From: Allorhizobium paknamense
Lineage (GTDB): Bacteria > Pseudomonadota > Alphaproteobacteria > Rhizobiales > Rhizobiaceae
NCBI RefSeq assembly: GCF_030815125.1
Contig: NZ_JAUSWH010000012.1
Coordinates: 94,074-158,073, forward strand
DNA length: 64,000 bases
Reading direction: 5' to 3'
This document shows, one piece after another, positions 52,930 to 61,987 of this stretch (position 1 is its first letter; each line of letters begins with the position of its first letter). The notes under the pieces were generated by a model. It was not told the DNA's origin. It made no database searches and saw only the letters and a program-made list of their open reading frames with translations. The position numbers and the translations under genes were made by a program.

Positions 52930-54183
52930 TTAAAACGGCTTGTGTTGAAGACGGAAGGCATTATGGCCTGCCTTGTAGCGGCTTAATGCCTCCACATAGT
53001 AATCGTCCCAGAAATCATTGGCGTCGCTGGCGGAGAAGGTCGTTCTCGCCGTCATATAGGCCGCCTTGCGCAGGGCCTGATAGCCATTGCGGTCGGCCAT
53101 GATGGCCGTGATTTCGGCAAGGCTCTCTTCCGCCAGCCGTTCGATTTCCCGCGCATGCACCTCGGCAAATTCCGTGGTGCTGCGGTCATCGGCAATATGC
53201 TTCCATTCGCCGATCTCATTGGTTTCCATGCCCAGCATCAGGCCGTTCTGCCGATGCTTGATGAATTCCGGCAGCGCCCCCTGACGGGTGGCGATCACCG
53301 GAACGTAATTGGCCATGGATTCAATGGCGCTGAAGCCGAAGGTATCGCAGAAGGTCGTCAGCAGCGAAAAATGCGCCTTGCGCAGGATTTTCAGCACCTG
53401 GGCATTGGGAATGTTCTGGTGGTGGCGCACATTCGGCAGGCTCAGCAATTGCCGGTACCGGTCGAAATAGCCGGGCAAGAGCGGGTCGGTCCAGGAGACT
53501 GCGCCCATTTCCATGCTGGAAACGATCGAGACCTCCACCGGCAGATTGCGCTCCAGCGCCAGTTCCGCCAGCCGCAGCCCAACGCAGCCGCCCTTGCGGC
53601 CGAAATGATTGCCGACAAATACCACCCGGATCGGGCCACGGTCAGCGCTGTCATAGCCGTCATCCCGCTCTTCGATCACCATATTCGGATAGCGCACGAA
53701 GAGCTTGCGCCGCAGCGTTTCATAATCGGCGCTGTTGCGGTGGGTCTTGAGGAAAATCCGTCGGGCATGCTCGGAAATCGCGCCAATGCCCAGACACCGG
53801 TCATTGGCCAGCCGATTGGTCATGAAGCGATAGAAACGGCTGTTCTCAATGCCGAAGCCGCGCGGCATGTGCGATTCGAAGGAAATGATGAAAGGCGTGG
53901 TGCCCAGCGGAATCCGGTTGAAGGCATGCACGAGATCGAAGCGCTTCAGCGGGAAGGGGGAAAACATCGTAATGCCTTCGAGCTTCGGCGAGATGTAGTT
54001 CATCGGAATGAAATTGCGGTTTTCAATGGCATGCCGGCTTTCACGCGGCGAATTGAAACGCCAGGGGTAACGCGTTGGCGCCAGCACCGAAAGGCGAGGC
54101 TCTTTACGCTTGCCGGCAAAGGTCTCCGCAGTCGTTCTAGCCAGCCGGCTCGTGTCTTTCGTACTCATCGCCATGTCAGACAT
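52930..54183 (-). CDS. GT4-type glycosyltransferase
   Basis: 417 residues. GT-B fold with a clear C-terminal GT1/GT4 domain: RVVFVGNHFGRKGGCVGLRL, VEVSIVSSMEMGAVSWTDPL, NVRHHQNIPNAQVLKILRKA, LLTTFCDTFGFSAIESMANY (E-x7-E-like region), VPVIATRQGALPEFIKHRQN. The N-terminal half is less typical. ATG at 54183. It reads leftwards and is divergent from the GGDEF gene; a perfect CtrA-type box lies 68 bases upstream. Substrate unknown; a cell-surface polysaccharide or glycolipid is likely. Confidence 0.88.
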   Translation of the reverse strand: MSDMAMSTKDTSRLARTTAETFAGKRKEPRLSVLAPTRYPWRFNSPRESRHAIENRNFIPMNYISPKLEGITMFSPFPLKRFDLVHAFNRIPLGTTPFIISFESHMPRGFGIENSRFYRFMTNRLANDRCLGIGAISEHARRIFLKTHRNSADYETLRRKLFVRYPNMVIEERDDGYDSADRGPIRVVFVGNHFGRKGGCVGLRLAELALERNLPVEVSIVSSMEMGAVSWTDPLLPGYFDRYRQLLSLPNVRHHQNIPNAQVLKILRKAHFSLLTTFCDTFGFSAIESMANYVPVIATRQGALPEFIKHRQNGLMLGMETNEIGEWKHIADDRSTTEFAEVHAREIERLAEESLAEITAIMADRNGYQALRKAAYMTARTTFSASDANDFWDDYYVEALSRYKAGHNAFRLQHKPF

Positions 54184-54808
54184 CTCCAGCGCTTTCCGGG
54201 ATCATCATGAACCGCGTTCAGCGTGCCCGGTAACGGGCAGATGGTCTTGGTTAAGAACGCGTTAAAGTGCAATAATGCGCCCATTAAAATATACGGATTA
54301 CTGTTTTTCAATCACGTAATTCGGTTTTCTCTGGGTGCAATCTCTTTTCACCTTTGTTCCATCGAGTGCTGGATTTTTTTGCCAGCAATTTCGGGCAATT
54401 ATGAGGAATGGGGAATTTAACCTTACGACGCGAAAGTGAGGTGGTTACTCTATTTTCTACTGCGATTGCGCGCTTTGCGTGTGATAATCTGGGCTATACT
54501 ATCTCAATGCTGCCTTTATCGGCTGGCTCCACTCTTTTGTCACGCGAACGTGAAGAGGCTTCGCAATGGCCGGGTCAAACTGCGTGTCTGCCTCTTGCAT
54601 CATGCGCTGTGACCGGTCCAGGGCGTTATCGCGATGATGAGTTGGCTTTTTCATGGGTTTCGAGGGAAGCCAGCTGACATTGTGCCTTTTCCACGATCCT
54701 CCTGCAAAAAAAGAGCGACCCGAAGATCTGTTGCATTTTAACGATCGGTTTAGGGAAGCGCCAAGAAAAGCCACCTATCCAGAACATCGCAAACGCAGGG
54801 GGCGACAG
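54184..54808. other. Divergent intergenic region with a CtrA-type box
   Basis: About 625 bases between the glycosyltransferase and the chosen start of the GGDEF protein. Left part is AT-rich and holds the CtrA-type box. The part from 54653 to 54808 is open in the GGDEF frame but looks non-coding; if it is translated, the GGDEF protein has 52 more residues. No other gene seen. Confidence 0.5.
54251..54266. promoter_or_regulatory. Perfect CtrA-type box upstream of the glycosyltransferase
   Basis: On the minus strand TTAA-CGCGTTC-TTAAC, an exact match to TTAA-N7-TTAAC, 68 bases before the glycosyltransferase ATG. Confidence 0.6.
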
Positions 54809-55621
54809 GTGATTCGATTGAGGGAGTGGCTTTCGCTGCGCCGGGGCTTTGACGATCTTTCCCGTGAGGGAAATGTGTTCGGCTTCGTGCTGAGGCTGAT
54901 GTTTTTGTCCATCTCGCTGTCCTTGCTGTTTCAGTTCGTTGCCATTCCTCTCTGTCGCTTCTTCGGCCTCCTGACCGCGTCTTTCGCGGACTCGCTGAAG
55001 GTCGGCGTTGCCATGTCCTGGCTGGTTTCCTCTTTCGTCGCGACAGTCACCGGCCTGCCCATCGGTCTCGAATTGCGCCGCCTCGCCAGAGCCAAGGCGA
55101 AATATCAGTATCTGAGCCGGGTGGATGAATTGTCCGGCCTGCTCAACCGGCGCGCCTTTACCGAGGTGCTGGAGGAAACCTCGGCGGAGGCGAGCCTGGT
55201 GATCATCGATCTCGACCGTTTCAAGCTGATCAATGACAATCACGGCCATTGCGCCGGTGATTTCGTCATCCGCGCCGTTTCCGATGTGCTGGCGGAGACG
55301 ACTGCCGCAGGAGATGTTTGCGCCCGGCTTGGGGGAGAGGAGTTCGGCCTGATCCTGCGCGGCAAAAGCCGTGGCGAGCGGCTGGCCCTGGTCGAGACCG
55401 CGCGGCTGCGTGTTGCAGCCCTTCCCCTGCAATTCGATGGGCAGTGGATCGATCTGACGATTTCCGCCGGGGTGGCCGAAATTACGCCGGAACGGCGCAA
55501 GGAAGCCATCTATGCCGCCGCCGACCGGGCGCTCTACAGGGCCAAGGCTGAGGGGCGTAACCGGGTCATTCACGAGGATGACGCCGAGGAGGCGGTTATC
55601 GCTGTTCAGGCGGCATCCTGA
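54809..55621 (+). CDS. Membrane diguanylate cyclase (GGDEF)
   Basis: 270 residues from the GTG at 54809 (GGGGGCG upstream). Two membrane segments (VLRLMFLSISLSLLFQFVAI and SWLVSSFVATVTGLPIGL) precede a GGDEF domain: LSRVDELSGLLNRRAFTEVL, VIIDLDRFKLINDNHGHCAG, active-site loop RLGGEEFGLIL (GGEEF, an active form), and AADRALYRAKAEGRNRV. It should make cyclic di-GMP. No RxxD inhibitory site is at its usual place. It stands upstream of ureE and probably is not part of the urease unit. An earlier start at 54653 cannot be excluded. Confidence 0.88.
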   Translation: MIRLREWLSLRRGFDDLSREGNVFGFVLRLMFLSISLSLLFQFVAIPLCRFFGLLTASFADSLKVGVAMSWLVSSFVATVTGLPIGLELRRLARAKAKYQYLSRVDELSGLLNRRAFTEVLEETSAEASLVIIDLDRFKLINDNHGHCAGDFVIRAVSDVLAETTAAGDVCARLGGEEFGLILRGKSRGERLALVETARLRVAALPLQFDGQWIDLTISAGVAEITPERRKEAIYAAADRALYRAKAEGRNRVIHEDDAEEAVIAVQAAS

Positions 55622-55708
55622 TCCTTGCCTGCCCGGCATGGCCGGTTTTCCATATTGCGGACTGCCCTCCTTTTGTGCAATGTCGGCCATCGCCATATTG
55701 GAGTGCAC

Positions 55709-56155
55709 ATGCTGCGCGTCACCTCCGTTCTTCCCGCCGGGGAGGCCTCCGACCCGCCTTCCCATATCGTTGTTTTACCTCATGATTTGCGCCACTTGCG
55801 CCGCAAGCTCCTGCATCTCGACAATGGCGACATGGTCATGCTGGATCTCGCCCAGGCCGTGTTGCTGGCTGATGGCGATAAGCTGGTGATGGAGAATGGC
55901 GATCTGATCGAGGTGAAGGCTGCGGATGAGAAGCTCTATGCCATCGAAGCCAAGGGCCCTTTGCATCTTCTCGAACTTGCCTGGCATCTCGGCAACCGGC
56001 ATCTTCCCGCCCAGATCGAGGCGGACCGCATCCTGATCGGCCGTGACCCGGTGATCCGCGCCATGCTGCAGGGACTGGGTGCGCAGGTGCAGGAGGTGAC
56101 GGAACCCTTCCAGCCGGTGCGCGGGGCCTATCACGGCCACGGCCATGCGCACTGA
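55709..56155 (+). CDS. ureE: Urease accessory protein UreE
   Basis: 148 residues. Nickel metallochaperone: N-terminal UreE domain ([35 protein letters not shown]) and C-terminal ferredoxin-like domain ([40 protein letters not shown]). The His-rich tail is short ([10 protein letters not shown]). ATG at 55709 after TTGGAGTGC; an open frame from 55625 overlaps the preceding intergenic space and is not supported. Twelve bases before ureF. Confidence 0.94.
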   Translation: MLRVTSVLPAGEASDPPSHIVVLPHDLRHLRRKLLHLDNGDMVMLDLAQAVLLADGDKLVMENGDLIEVKAADEKLYAIEAKGPLHLLELAWHLGNRHLPAQIEADRILIGRDPVIRAMLQGLGAQVQEVTEPFQPVRGAYHGHGHAH

Positions 56156-56167
56156 ACGCGGCCCGTC

Positions 56168-56830
56168 ATGACGATCTCGTCCAATCGCGCGCTTTTAAGG
56201 TTGATGGCCTGGCTGTCTCCGGCCTTTCCCGTGGGCGGTTTTGCCTGGTCCGGCGGGCTGGAGCGGGCCGTGCAGGATGGATGGGTGCGAGATGCCGCCG
56301 GTCTTGGCCGCTGGGCTTCGCTTTTGATCGCCCACGGCAGTGTGTGGAACGATGCCGTGCTGCTGGCGGCGGCCCATCGGGCAAACGCGGAGATGCTGGC
56401 CTCTGTTGCGGAACTGGCGGAGGCGCTGGCCGGCTCACGCGAGCGGCATCAGGAAACCATGGCGCTGGGCACCGCCTTCTGCGAGGCTGCCGGGGCATGG
56501 CATGCGGGTGAGGGGGATGTTTTGCCGCGCAGGCTTGCCTATCCCGTGGCGGTGGGTGCGGTTGCGGCGCGCCATGGCGTGGACTGTTCGGCAGCGCTGG
56601 CGGCCTATCTGCACGCGGCCCTGTCGCAGCTTGTCTCCGCAGCCATCCGGCTTGGTGTCTGCGGGCAGAAACAGGGCGTGGCGCTGCTGGCGGAACTGGA
56701 AGAGCAGGTGGAGGCGACCGCCCACCGCGCCGCGCAGGCTTCGCTCGAGGATCTCGGCAGCGCCACCATCATGGCCGACATGGCGTCTGCCCGACATGAA
56801 ACGCAGGAGGTGCGGCTGTTCCGGTCCTGA
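56168..56830 (+). CDS. ureF: Urease accessory protein UreF
   Basis: 220 residues, all-helical UreF fold: LLRLMAWLSPAFPVGGFAWS, SGGLERAVQDGWVRD, ETMALGTAFCEAAGAW, LAAYLHAALSQLVSAAIRLG, AAQASLEDLGSATIMADMAS and ETQEVRLFRS. Works with UreD and UreG to activate urease. ATG at 56168. 78 bases before ureG. Confidence 0.95.
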   Translation: MTISSNRALLRLMAWLSPAFPVGGFAWSGGLERAVQDGWVRDAAGLGRWASLLIAHGSVWNDAVLLAAAHRANAEMLASVAELAEALAGSRERHQETMALGTAFCEAAGAWHAGEGDVLPRRLAYPVAVGAVAARHGVDCSAALAAYLHAALSQLVSAAIRLGVCGQKQGVALLAELEEQVEATAHRAAQASLEDLGSATIMADMASARHETQEVRLFRS

Positions 56831-56908
56831 TGGGCGCGACCCGGCTTGACCGCAATATCCGAAAAGACAAACGGCAATGAAAGACTCTGCTGAGAAAGGG
56901 TGAACAGG

Positions 56909-57520
56909 ATGAAATCGGCACATGGACCGCTGCGCGTCGGTATCGGTGGCCCGGTGGGTTCCGGCAAGACGGCGCTGACGGAAAAGCTCTGCAAGGCCAT
57001 GCGGGAGCATTACTCCGTCGCTGTCGTCACCAATGATATTTATACGCGGGAAGATGCCGATGCGTTGATCCGCATGCAGGCGCTCACCTCCGACCGGATT
57101 GTCGGGGTGGAAACCGGCGGCTGTCCGCACACCGCCATTCGTGAGGATGCCTCGATCAATCTGCAGGCCATCGCCGATCTCAATGAGCGCATTCCCGATC
57201 TCGACGTGATCTTCATCGAATCCGGTGGCGACAATCTCGCGGCCACCTTTTCACCGGATCTCGCCGATCTGACCATCTATGTGATTTCCGTCTGCCAGGG
57301 TGAGGAAATTCCCCGCAAGGGCGGCCCCGGCATCACCAAATCCGATCTGCTGATCATCAACAAGAAAGATCTTGCACCGCATGTGGGCGTGGATATCGCC
57401 GTGATGGAGAGCGATGCAAACCGCATGCGCGCCGGTCATCCGCATGTCTTCACAGATTTGAAGCGTGGCGAAGGCGTGGCCGATGTGGTGGATTTCCTGA
57501 AGAGCCACGGCGGATTGTGA
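56909..57520 (+). CDS. ureG: Urease accessory GTPase UreG
   Basis: 203 residues. SIMIBI GTPase that drives nickel delivery. P-loop GGPVGSGKT (13-21), [16 protein letters not shown], metal-binding CPH motif in [16 protein letters not shown], Walker [16 protein letters not shown], and guanine-specificity [12 protein letters not shown] chose the ATG at 56909; a GTG at 56900 adds three residues. Last gene of ureEFG, with a terminator after it. Confidence 0.97.
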   Translation: MKSAHGPLRVGIGGPVGSGKTALTEKLCKAMREHYSVAVVTNDIYTREDADALIRMQALTSDRIVGVETGGCPHTAIREDASINLQAIADLNERIPDLDVIFIESGGDNLAATFSPDLADLTIYVISVCQGEEIPRKGGPGITKSDLLIINKKDLAPHVGVDIAVMESDANRMRAGHPHVFTDLKRGEGVADVVDFLKSHGGL

Positions 57521-57527
57521 ATGCAAC

Positions 57528-57560
57528 AAGGCCCGGCAATCACGGATCGCCGGGCCTTGC
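57528..57560 (+). terminator. ureEFG terminator
   Basis: AAGGCCCGGC (57528-57537) pairs with GCCGGGCCTT (57549-57558). The tail is GCTTG, poor in T, but the stem is strong and lies directly after ureG. Confidence 0.65.
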
Positions 57561-57584
57561 TTGAAGAGGTGGCGCTGTAACGAT

Positions 57585-57692
57585 TAGAGCACGTCCGGTG
57601 AACACGGGTTCACCGGACGTGCTCTAAGCTTTTGTTTTTACGCATTTCCGGACGGAAAACCGCAACTACACTTTTCTCGGGACAATGCTCTA
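57585..57692. repeat. Repeat A copy 9
   Basis: Variable hairpin TAGAGCACGTCCGGTGAAC-ACG-GGTTCACCGGACGTGCTCTA (perfect arms), linker AGCTTTTGTTTTTACGC, then ATTTCCGGACGGAAAACCGC...GGACAATGCTCTA. The terminal CTA is, on the minus strand, the TAG stop of the Crp/Fnr gene. Confidence 0.87.
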
Positions 57693-58373
57693 GATCTGCT
57701 TCAGCGCATTGACGTCGTTGATCTGGATCATCCGCCCGCGCACCGTCACACCGGCACGGCGCAGCGAGGAGAAGGCGCGCGACAGCGCTTCCGGGGCCAG
57801 TCCCAGCTTGCCGGCCAGCAGGCTTTTCTGGAAAGGCAGGCGAATGGAAACCGTGCCCATGCAATCCTGGCAATTGTCCAGCAGATATTGGGCCACCCGC
57901 TGCGGCGCGGTCTGCAGCCGGTCATTGGCGATGCAGTCCATCGTGCTGCGCAGATAGCTGGACAGGCACTGGATGATGGCGCGGGCTATGTCGCGCTCCT
58001 GCTCGGCCAGCAGCCGGACCTTTTGCAGGTCAAAGCGGGCAATGGTCACGTTTTCGGCGGCCTGCGCGTTGTAGTGATAGCTCTCCCCCATGGCCAGCAG
58101 GGATTCGGCGAAGGTATCGCCCGAGCCGCAGATGCGGATATCGGCTTCGCGGCCATCCCGGTTCAGCCGGTAAAGGCGGACATAGCCGGAGAGAACGCAG
58201 TAAAAATATTCCGCCTGCTCGCCTTCGCGAAAGAGAATGTCCTTGGTCTCGAAATTCAGGACTGTCGCCAGTTCCATCATCCGGGCAAGCGATCCCGGTC
58301 CCAAAGCGGACATCAGCGGGGACCTTACCAGAATGTTTCGATCGCGCGTGTTCAAATTCAGTACCTTGTTCAC
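57690..58373 (-). CDS. Crp/Fnr-family transcription regulator
   Basis: 227 residues. Cyclic-nucleotide-binding-type sensor domain (LATVLNFETKDILFREGEQA, FYCVLSGYVRLYRLNRDGRE, CGSGDTFAESLLAMGES), dimerisation helix (DIARAIIQCLSSYLRSTMDC) and C-terminal helix-turn-helix (LPFQKSLLAGKLGLAPEALS, RAFSSLRRAGVTVRGRMIQI). It lacks the four-cysteine N-terminal cluster of oxygen-sensing Fnr, so it is closer to Dnr/NnrR-type nitric-oxide or nutrient regulators. GTG at 58373 with AAGGAG upstream; the frame further upstream is a GC-rich leader. A perfect FNR-type box lies 195 bases upstream. Confidence 0.88.
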   Translation of the reverse strand: MNKVLNLNTRDRNILVRSPLMSALGPGSLARMMELATVLNFETKDILFREGEQAEYFYCVLSGYVRLYRLNRDGREADIRICGSGDTFAESLLAMGESYHYNAQAAENVTIARFDLQKVRLLAEQERDIARAIIQCLSSYLRSTMDCIANDRLQTAPQRVAQYLLDNCQDCMGTVSIRLPFQKSLLAGKLGLAPEALSRAFSSLRRAGVTVRGRMIQINDVNALKQI

Positions 58374-58410
58374 GGCTTGCCAGCTCCTTGTACCTCTCAA
58401 ACAGGCGATA

Positions 58411-58470
58411 CCCGACGGGGGCAGGCCTCTCGCTTTCGGTAAAGAAGGCGTGCCCTGCGCGCCCGTCGGG
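58411..58470. repeat. GC-rich inverted repeat in the leader of the Crp/Fnr gene
   Basis: CCCGACGGG (58411-58419) and CCCGTCGGG (58462-58470) can pair around a 42-base loop. It lies between the FNR-type box and the GTG start, so it would be in the 5' leader. Confidence 0.4.
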
Positions 58471-58566
58471 GTGCCCCTCCCGGAGGACATTCAGTTGCGA
58501 ATGTCACGATCCGGTTCCGCCGCCCCTTGGATGGGGTCAAATTACGGTGAGCCGGGGAGCTTGTGT

Positions 58567-58580
58567 TTGATTTCGATCAA
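58567..58580. promoter_or_regulatory. Perfect FNR/Dnr-type box
   Basis: TTGAT-TTCG-ATCAA matches the FNR/FixK/Dnr consensus on both arms. It is upstream of the Crp/Fnr gene (minus strand) and close to the efflux-operon terminator. Confidence 0.6.
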
Positions 58581-58584
58581 TCAA

Positions 58585-58621
58585 AACACAAACGGCGCCA
58601 CTTTTTTCAAGTGACGCCGTT
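58585..58621 (-). terminator. Terminator of the efflux operon
   Basis: AACGGCGCCACTT (58591-58603) and AAGTGACGCCGTT (58609-58621) form a 13-pair stem with one mismatch. Read leftwards it is followed by TGTGTTTTG. Confidence 0.6.
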
Positions 58622-58642
58622 GTTGTTATGGGGCGATATGCC

Positions 58643-58682
58643 GCTTACAGCGCCGTGCGCCATATTTGGCGCACGGCGCTGT
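58643..58682. repeat. Repeat B copy 7 (core only)
   Basis: TTACAGCGCCGTGCGCC-ATATTT-GGCGCACGGCGCTGTAA, a perfect hairpin at the 3' end of the RND pump gene. Confidence 0.87.
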
Positions 58683-58687
58683 AATAT

Positions 58688-61600
58688 CTATTCTGCCGCC
58701 GCATTGTGCGTATGGGGCGGGCGAATGCCGTCGAGCGCGGCCACCCGGGTCTGCAAGTTGTCGATGCGCTCGGCATTGCCGCGGGAAAGCGCGGTCAGTG
58801 TGGGCAGATCCAGGCTTTCCGGTTCCTCCTCCTTGCGGCCGACGAAGCGGCCGAAGAGCCGCGCCAGCAGCACCGAGAGATCGTCCATAATCAGGAAGAA
58901 GGCCGGAACCACGATCAGGCTCATCACCGTGGAGACGATGATGCCGCCGATCACGGCAATGGCCATGGGCGAGCGGAAGGAGCCGCCTTCACCGACGCCG
59001 AGCGCCGACGGCAGCATGCCCGCCGACATGGCAATCGAGGTCATGATGATCGGCCGGGCGCGCTTGCGGCCCGCCTCGATCATCGCTTCCACCCGCTCCA
59101 TGCCGTGACGGCGCATCTCGATGGCGAAATCCACCAGCAGGATGGCGTTCTTGGTGACGATGCCCATCAGCATCAGAATACCGATCAGCACCGGCATGGA
59201 GAGCGCATTCTTGGTGAGGATCAGCCCCACCGCCACGCCGCCAATTGCCAGCGGCAGCGAGAAGAGAATGGTGAAGGGCTGGATCACGTCCTTGAATAGC
59301 AGGATCAGCACCGTCAGCACCAGCATCAGGCCAAGGATCATCGCATTGACGAAGCTTTCCTGCATTTCGTTCTGCACCTTGGTATCGCCGCTTTCGGCCA
59401 GCGACACCGAGGCGGGCAGCTTGGCCTCGGCCACTGCCTGCTTGAAGGCCGCCGTTGCCGTATCCAGCGCGCCGCCCTGCGGCAGGTCCGCGCCGATGGA
59501 AACCACGCGGTTGCGGTTGTTGCGCTTGATGGAACTGACACCCTCCGTATAGTCGATATCGGCAATGGTGGAGAGCGGCACGGTTGCGCCTGCCGCCGTC
59601 TGGATTTTCAGGGCGCGGATGGCCGCGAGATCACGGCGCATGTCCAGCGACAGCTGTACCCGGATCGGGATCAGCCGGTCATCCAGCGAAATCTTCGGCA
59701 ATTGCGCGTCAATATCGCCAATGGTTGCAACGCGAATGGTCTGGGATACCTGCTGCGGGGTAATGCCGAGCCGCGCCATTTCATCCCGCTTCGGGCGGAT
59801 TTGCAGTTCCGGGCGCGGCAGGGAACCGTCGGAACTGACATTGGCCAGTTGCGGCATCGTCGAAAGCTTCGCGACCAGCAGGCTCGCCGCATCGTTCAGG
59901 GCATCCTCGTCCTTGGAGAGGAAGTTGAAGGCCAGATCGCGTTCGCCCCGGTCGTTGAGCTTTTGCACGCGAATATCGGGAATGTCGCGCAGCCGCTGGA
60001 ACACATCCGCCTCGATGGCCCATTGCGGACGGGTGCGGCCTTCCACCGGAAGTTTCGGTAGATGCGGCCCCAGCAGCGGGATCGCGTTGACGGTGGAATT
60101 GACCAGTGTCTTCACCAGCGAATGCTCGATCTTCACCAGGTTGAGCGTCACCGTGGCGCGGCGCAGCTCCAGTTCGCCCTTGGCAGACGCCCCGCCGAGC
60201 ACGAAGACGCTTTCCACCCCATCCAGATCCCTCACGGATTGATAGATGGCCTTGGTGCGCTTTTCGGTCTCGGCCAATGTCGCATTGGGCGGCAGTTCGA
60301 CATTCAGGATGATGCGGCCTGCGTCATCCGGCGGCAGGAAGCTGCCCGGCACCTGCGCCAGAAGCGCCATGGAGCCGATGAGGAAGGCAAAGGCCCCGAC
60401 GAGGGTCAGATAGCGCGCCGAGCGTCGCCGCGTGGTGGCGGCCACCAGCCGGTTATAGACCCGCATGAAGCCGCCTTCATGCTCGTGATCTTCCTCGCCG
60501 TCTTCCGGGCGCATCAGATAGGCCGCCATCAGCGGCGTGATGAGGCGCGCCACCACCAGCGAGAAGAACACCGAGAAGGCCACCGTCAGCCCGAACTGGA
60601 TGAAATACTGCCCGGCAATGCCCGGCATGAAGGAGACCGGCACGAAAACGGCGATGATGGTGAAGGTGGTGGCAATCACCGCCAGCCCGATCTCGTCCGC
60701 CGCTTCGATGGCGGCGCGGTAGGGCGTCTTGCCCATCTTGATATGGCGGGCAATGTTTTCGATCTCGACAATCGCGTCATCCACCAGAATGCCGGTGGCC
60801 AGCGTCAGCGCCAGAAAGCTGACGAGGTTCAGCGAAAAGCCGATCATGTCCATGATCCAGAAGGTCGGAATGGCCGAGAGCGGCAGGGCGATGGCAGAAA
60901 TGATCGTGGCGCGCCAGTTGCGCAGGAAGAGGAAGACGACGATGACCGCCAGCACTGCCCCTTCCAGCAGCGTATCGATGGCGGCCTCGTAATTGCCGTG
61001 GGTGAAATAGACCGAATCGCTGATCAGCTCGATGCCGACGCCCGGATTGGCGGCGCGCACCTTGTTCAGGCTTTCCGCCACCGTTTCGGCCACGGAAACC
61101 TCCGAGGCCCCCTTTGCGCGGAACACCGCGAAGGTCACCACCGGCTCGCCGTTGAACAGCGCGAAGGATTTCTGCTCCTCATAGGTGTCGTAGATGCGTC
61201 CGAGATCCGAAAGCTTGACGAAGCGGCCATTGCTGAGCGCAATCGTGGCATTGGCCAGCACGCGCGGGTCGCGCGTATCGCCCAGCACGCGGATGGCCTG
61301 TTCGGCCCCGGCAATCTGGCCGCGGCCCGAGCCGATATCGACATTGGTGCCGCGCAATTGCTTGGAGACATCGGCGGCAGTGATGCCGAAGGAGTTCAGC
61401 CGGTCCGGATCGAGCTCGACCCGCACCTCGCGGTCGGCGCCGCCATAGCGGTCGATGCGCCCCACGCCGCGCTGGCCTTGCAGGGCACGCTTGACGGTAT
61501 CGTCCACGAACCAGGAGAGTTCTTCCAGCGACATATTCGGCGCGGTGACGGCATAGGTCTGGATGGCCTGGCCTTCCACATCCACCTTGGCGACGATCGG

Positions 61601-61981
61601 CTCATCGACATCGGCGGGCAGGTCGCCCCTGATCTTGTCGATGGCGTCCTTCACATCCTGCACGGCCTGTTCGGTGGGCACTTCCAGCCGGAACACCACC
61701 GAGGTCACGGAGGTGCCGTCGGTGACGGTGGACTGGATTTCATCCACGCCGTTGATCGAGGCCACCGCATCCTCGATTTCCTTCGTCACCTGCATTTCCA
61801 GTTCAGACGGCGAGGCGCCGCTCTGGGTGACGGTGATGGAGGCAATCGGCACGTCGATATTGGGAAAACGGGTGATCGGCAGCTTGTTGAAGGACTGGAT
61901 GCCCAGCACCATCAACAGAAAGAAGCCGAGCAGCGGCGCAACCGGATTGCGGATCGACCAGGCGGAAAAGTTCATCGTCAT
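58688..61981 (-). CDS. RND multidrug efflux pump, inner-membrane subunit (AcrB-like)
   Basis: 1097 residues. Proton-driven exporter with the full RND layout: N-terminal TM (IRNPVAPLLGFFLLMVLGIQ), docking and pore domains, TM4 with the proton-relay aspartates in GILVDDAIVEIENIARHI, TM region VIATTFTIIAVFVPVSFMPG, and the repeated C-terminal half (VLIGILMLMGIVTKNAILLV, VPAFFLIMDDLSVLLARLFG). A C-terminal cytoplasmic tail of about 50 residues follows the last TM. Six bases separate it from the fusion-protein gene. No outer-membrane TolC gene or local repressor is adjacent. Substrates unknown. Confidence 0.95.
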   Translation of the reverse strand: MTMNFSAWSIRNPVAPLLGFFLLMVLGIQSFNKLPITRFPNIDVPIASITVTQSGASPSELEMQVTKEIEDAVASINGVDEIQSTVTDGTSVTSVVFRLEVPTEQAVQDVKDAIDKIRGDLPADVDEPIVAKVDVEGQAIQTYAVTAPNMSLEELSWFVDDTVKRALQGQRGVGRIDRYGGADREVRVELDPDRLNSFGITAADVSKQLRGTNVDIGSGRGQIAGAEQAIRVLGDTRDPRVLANATIALSNGRFVKLSDLGRIYDTYEEQKSFALFNGEPVVTFAVFRAKGASEVSVAETVAESLNKVRAANPGVGIELISDSVYFTHGNYEAAIDTLLEGAVLAVIVVFLFLRNWRATIISAIALPLSAIPTFWIMDMIGFSLNLVSFLALTLATGILVDDAIVEIENIARHIKMGKTPYRAAIEAADEIGLAVIATTFTIIAVFVPVSFMPGIAGQYFIQFGLTVAFSVFFSLVVARLITPLMAAYLMRPEDGEEDHEHEGGFMRVYNRLVAATTRRRSARYLTLVGAFAFLIGSMALLAQVPGSFLPPDDAGRIILNVELPPNATLAETEKRTKAIYQSVRDLDGVESVFVLGGASAKGELELRRATVTLNLVKIEHSLVKTLVNSTVNAIPLLGPHLPKLPVEGRTRPQWAIEADVFQRLRDIPDIRVQKLNDRGERDLAFNFLSKDEDALNDAASLLVAKLSTMPQLANVSSDGSLPRPELQIRPKRDEMARLGITPQQVSQTIRVATIGDIDAQLPKISLDDRLIPIRVQLSLDMRRDLAAIRALKIQTAAGATVPLSTIADIDYTEGVSSIKRNNRNRVVSIGADLPQGGALDTATAAFKQAVAEAKLPASVSLAESGDTKVQNEMQESFVNAMILGLMLVLTVLILLFKDVIQPFTILFSLPLAIGGVAVGLILTKNALSMPVLIGILMLMGIVTKNAILLVDFAIEMRRHGMERVEAMIEAGRKRARPIIMTSIAMSAGMLPSALGVGEGGSFRSPMAIAVIGGIIVSTVMSLIVVPAFFLIMDDLSVLLARLFGRFVGRKEEEPESLDLPTLTALSRGNAERIDNLQTRVAALDGIRPPHTHNAAAE

Positions 61982-61987
61982 CGTCCG

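Noticed and set aside
58491..58566. Tandem arrays or CRISPR-like repeats
   Set aside because: I looked for regularly spaced direct repeats here and across the window. All repeated units found are dispersed palindromes without regular spacers or cas genes.
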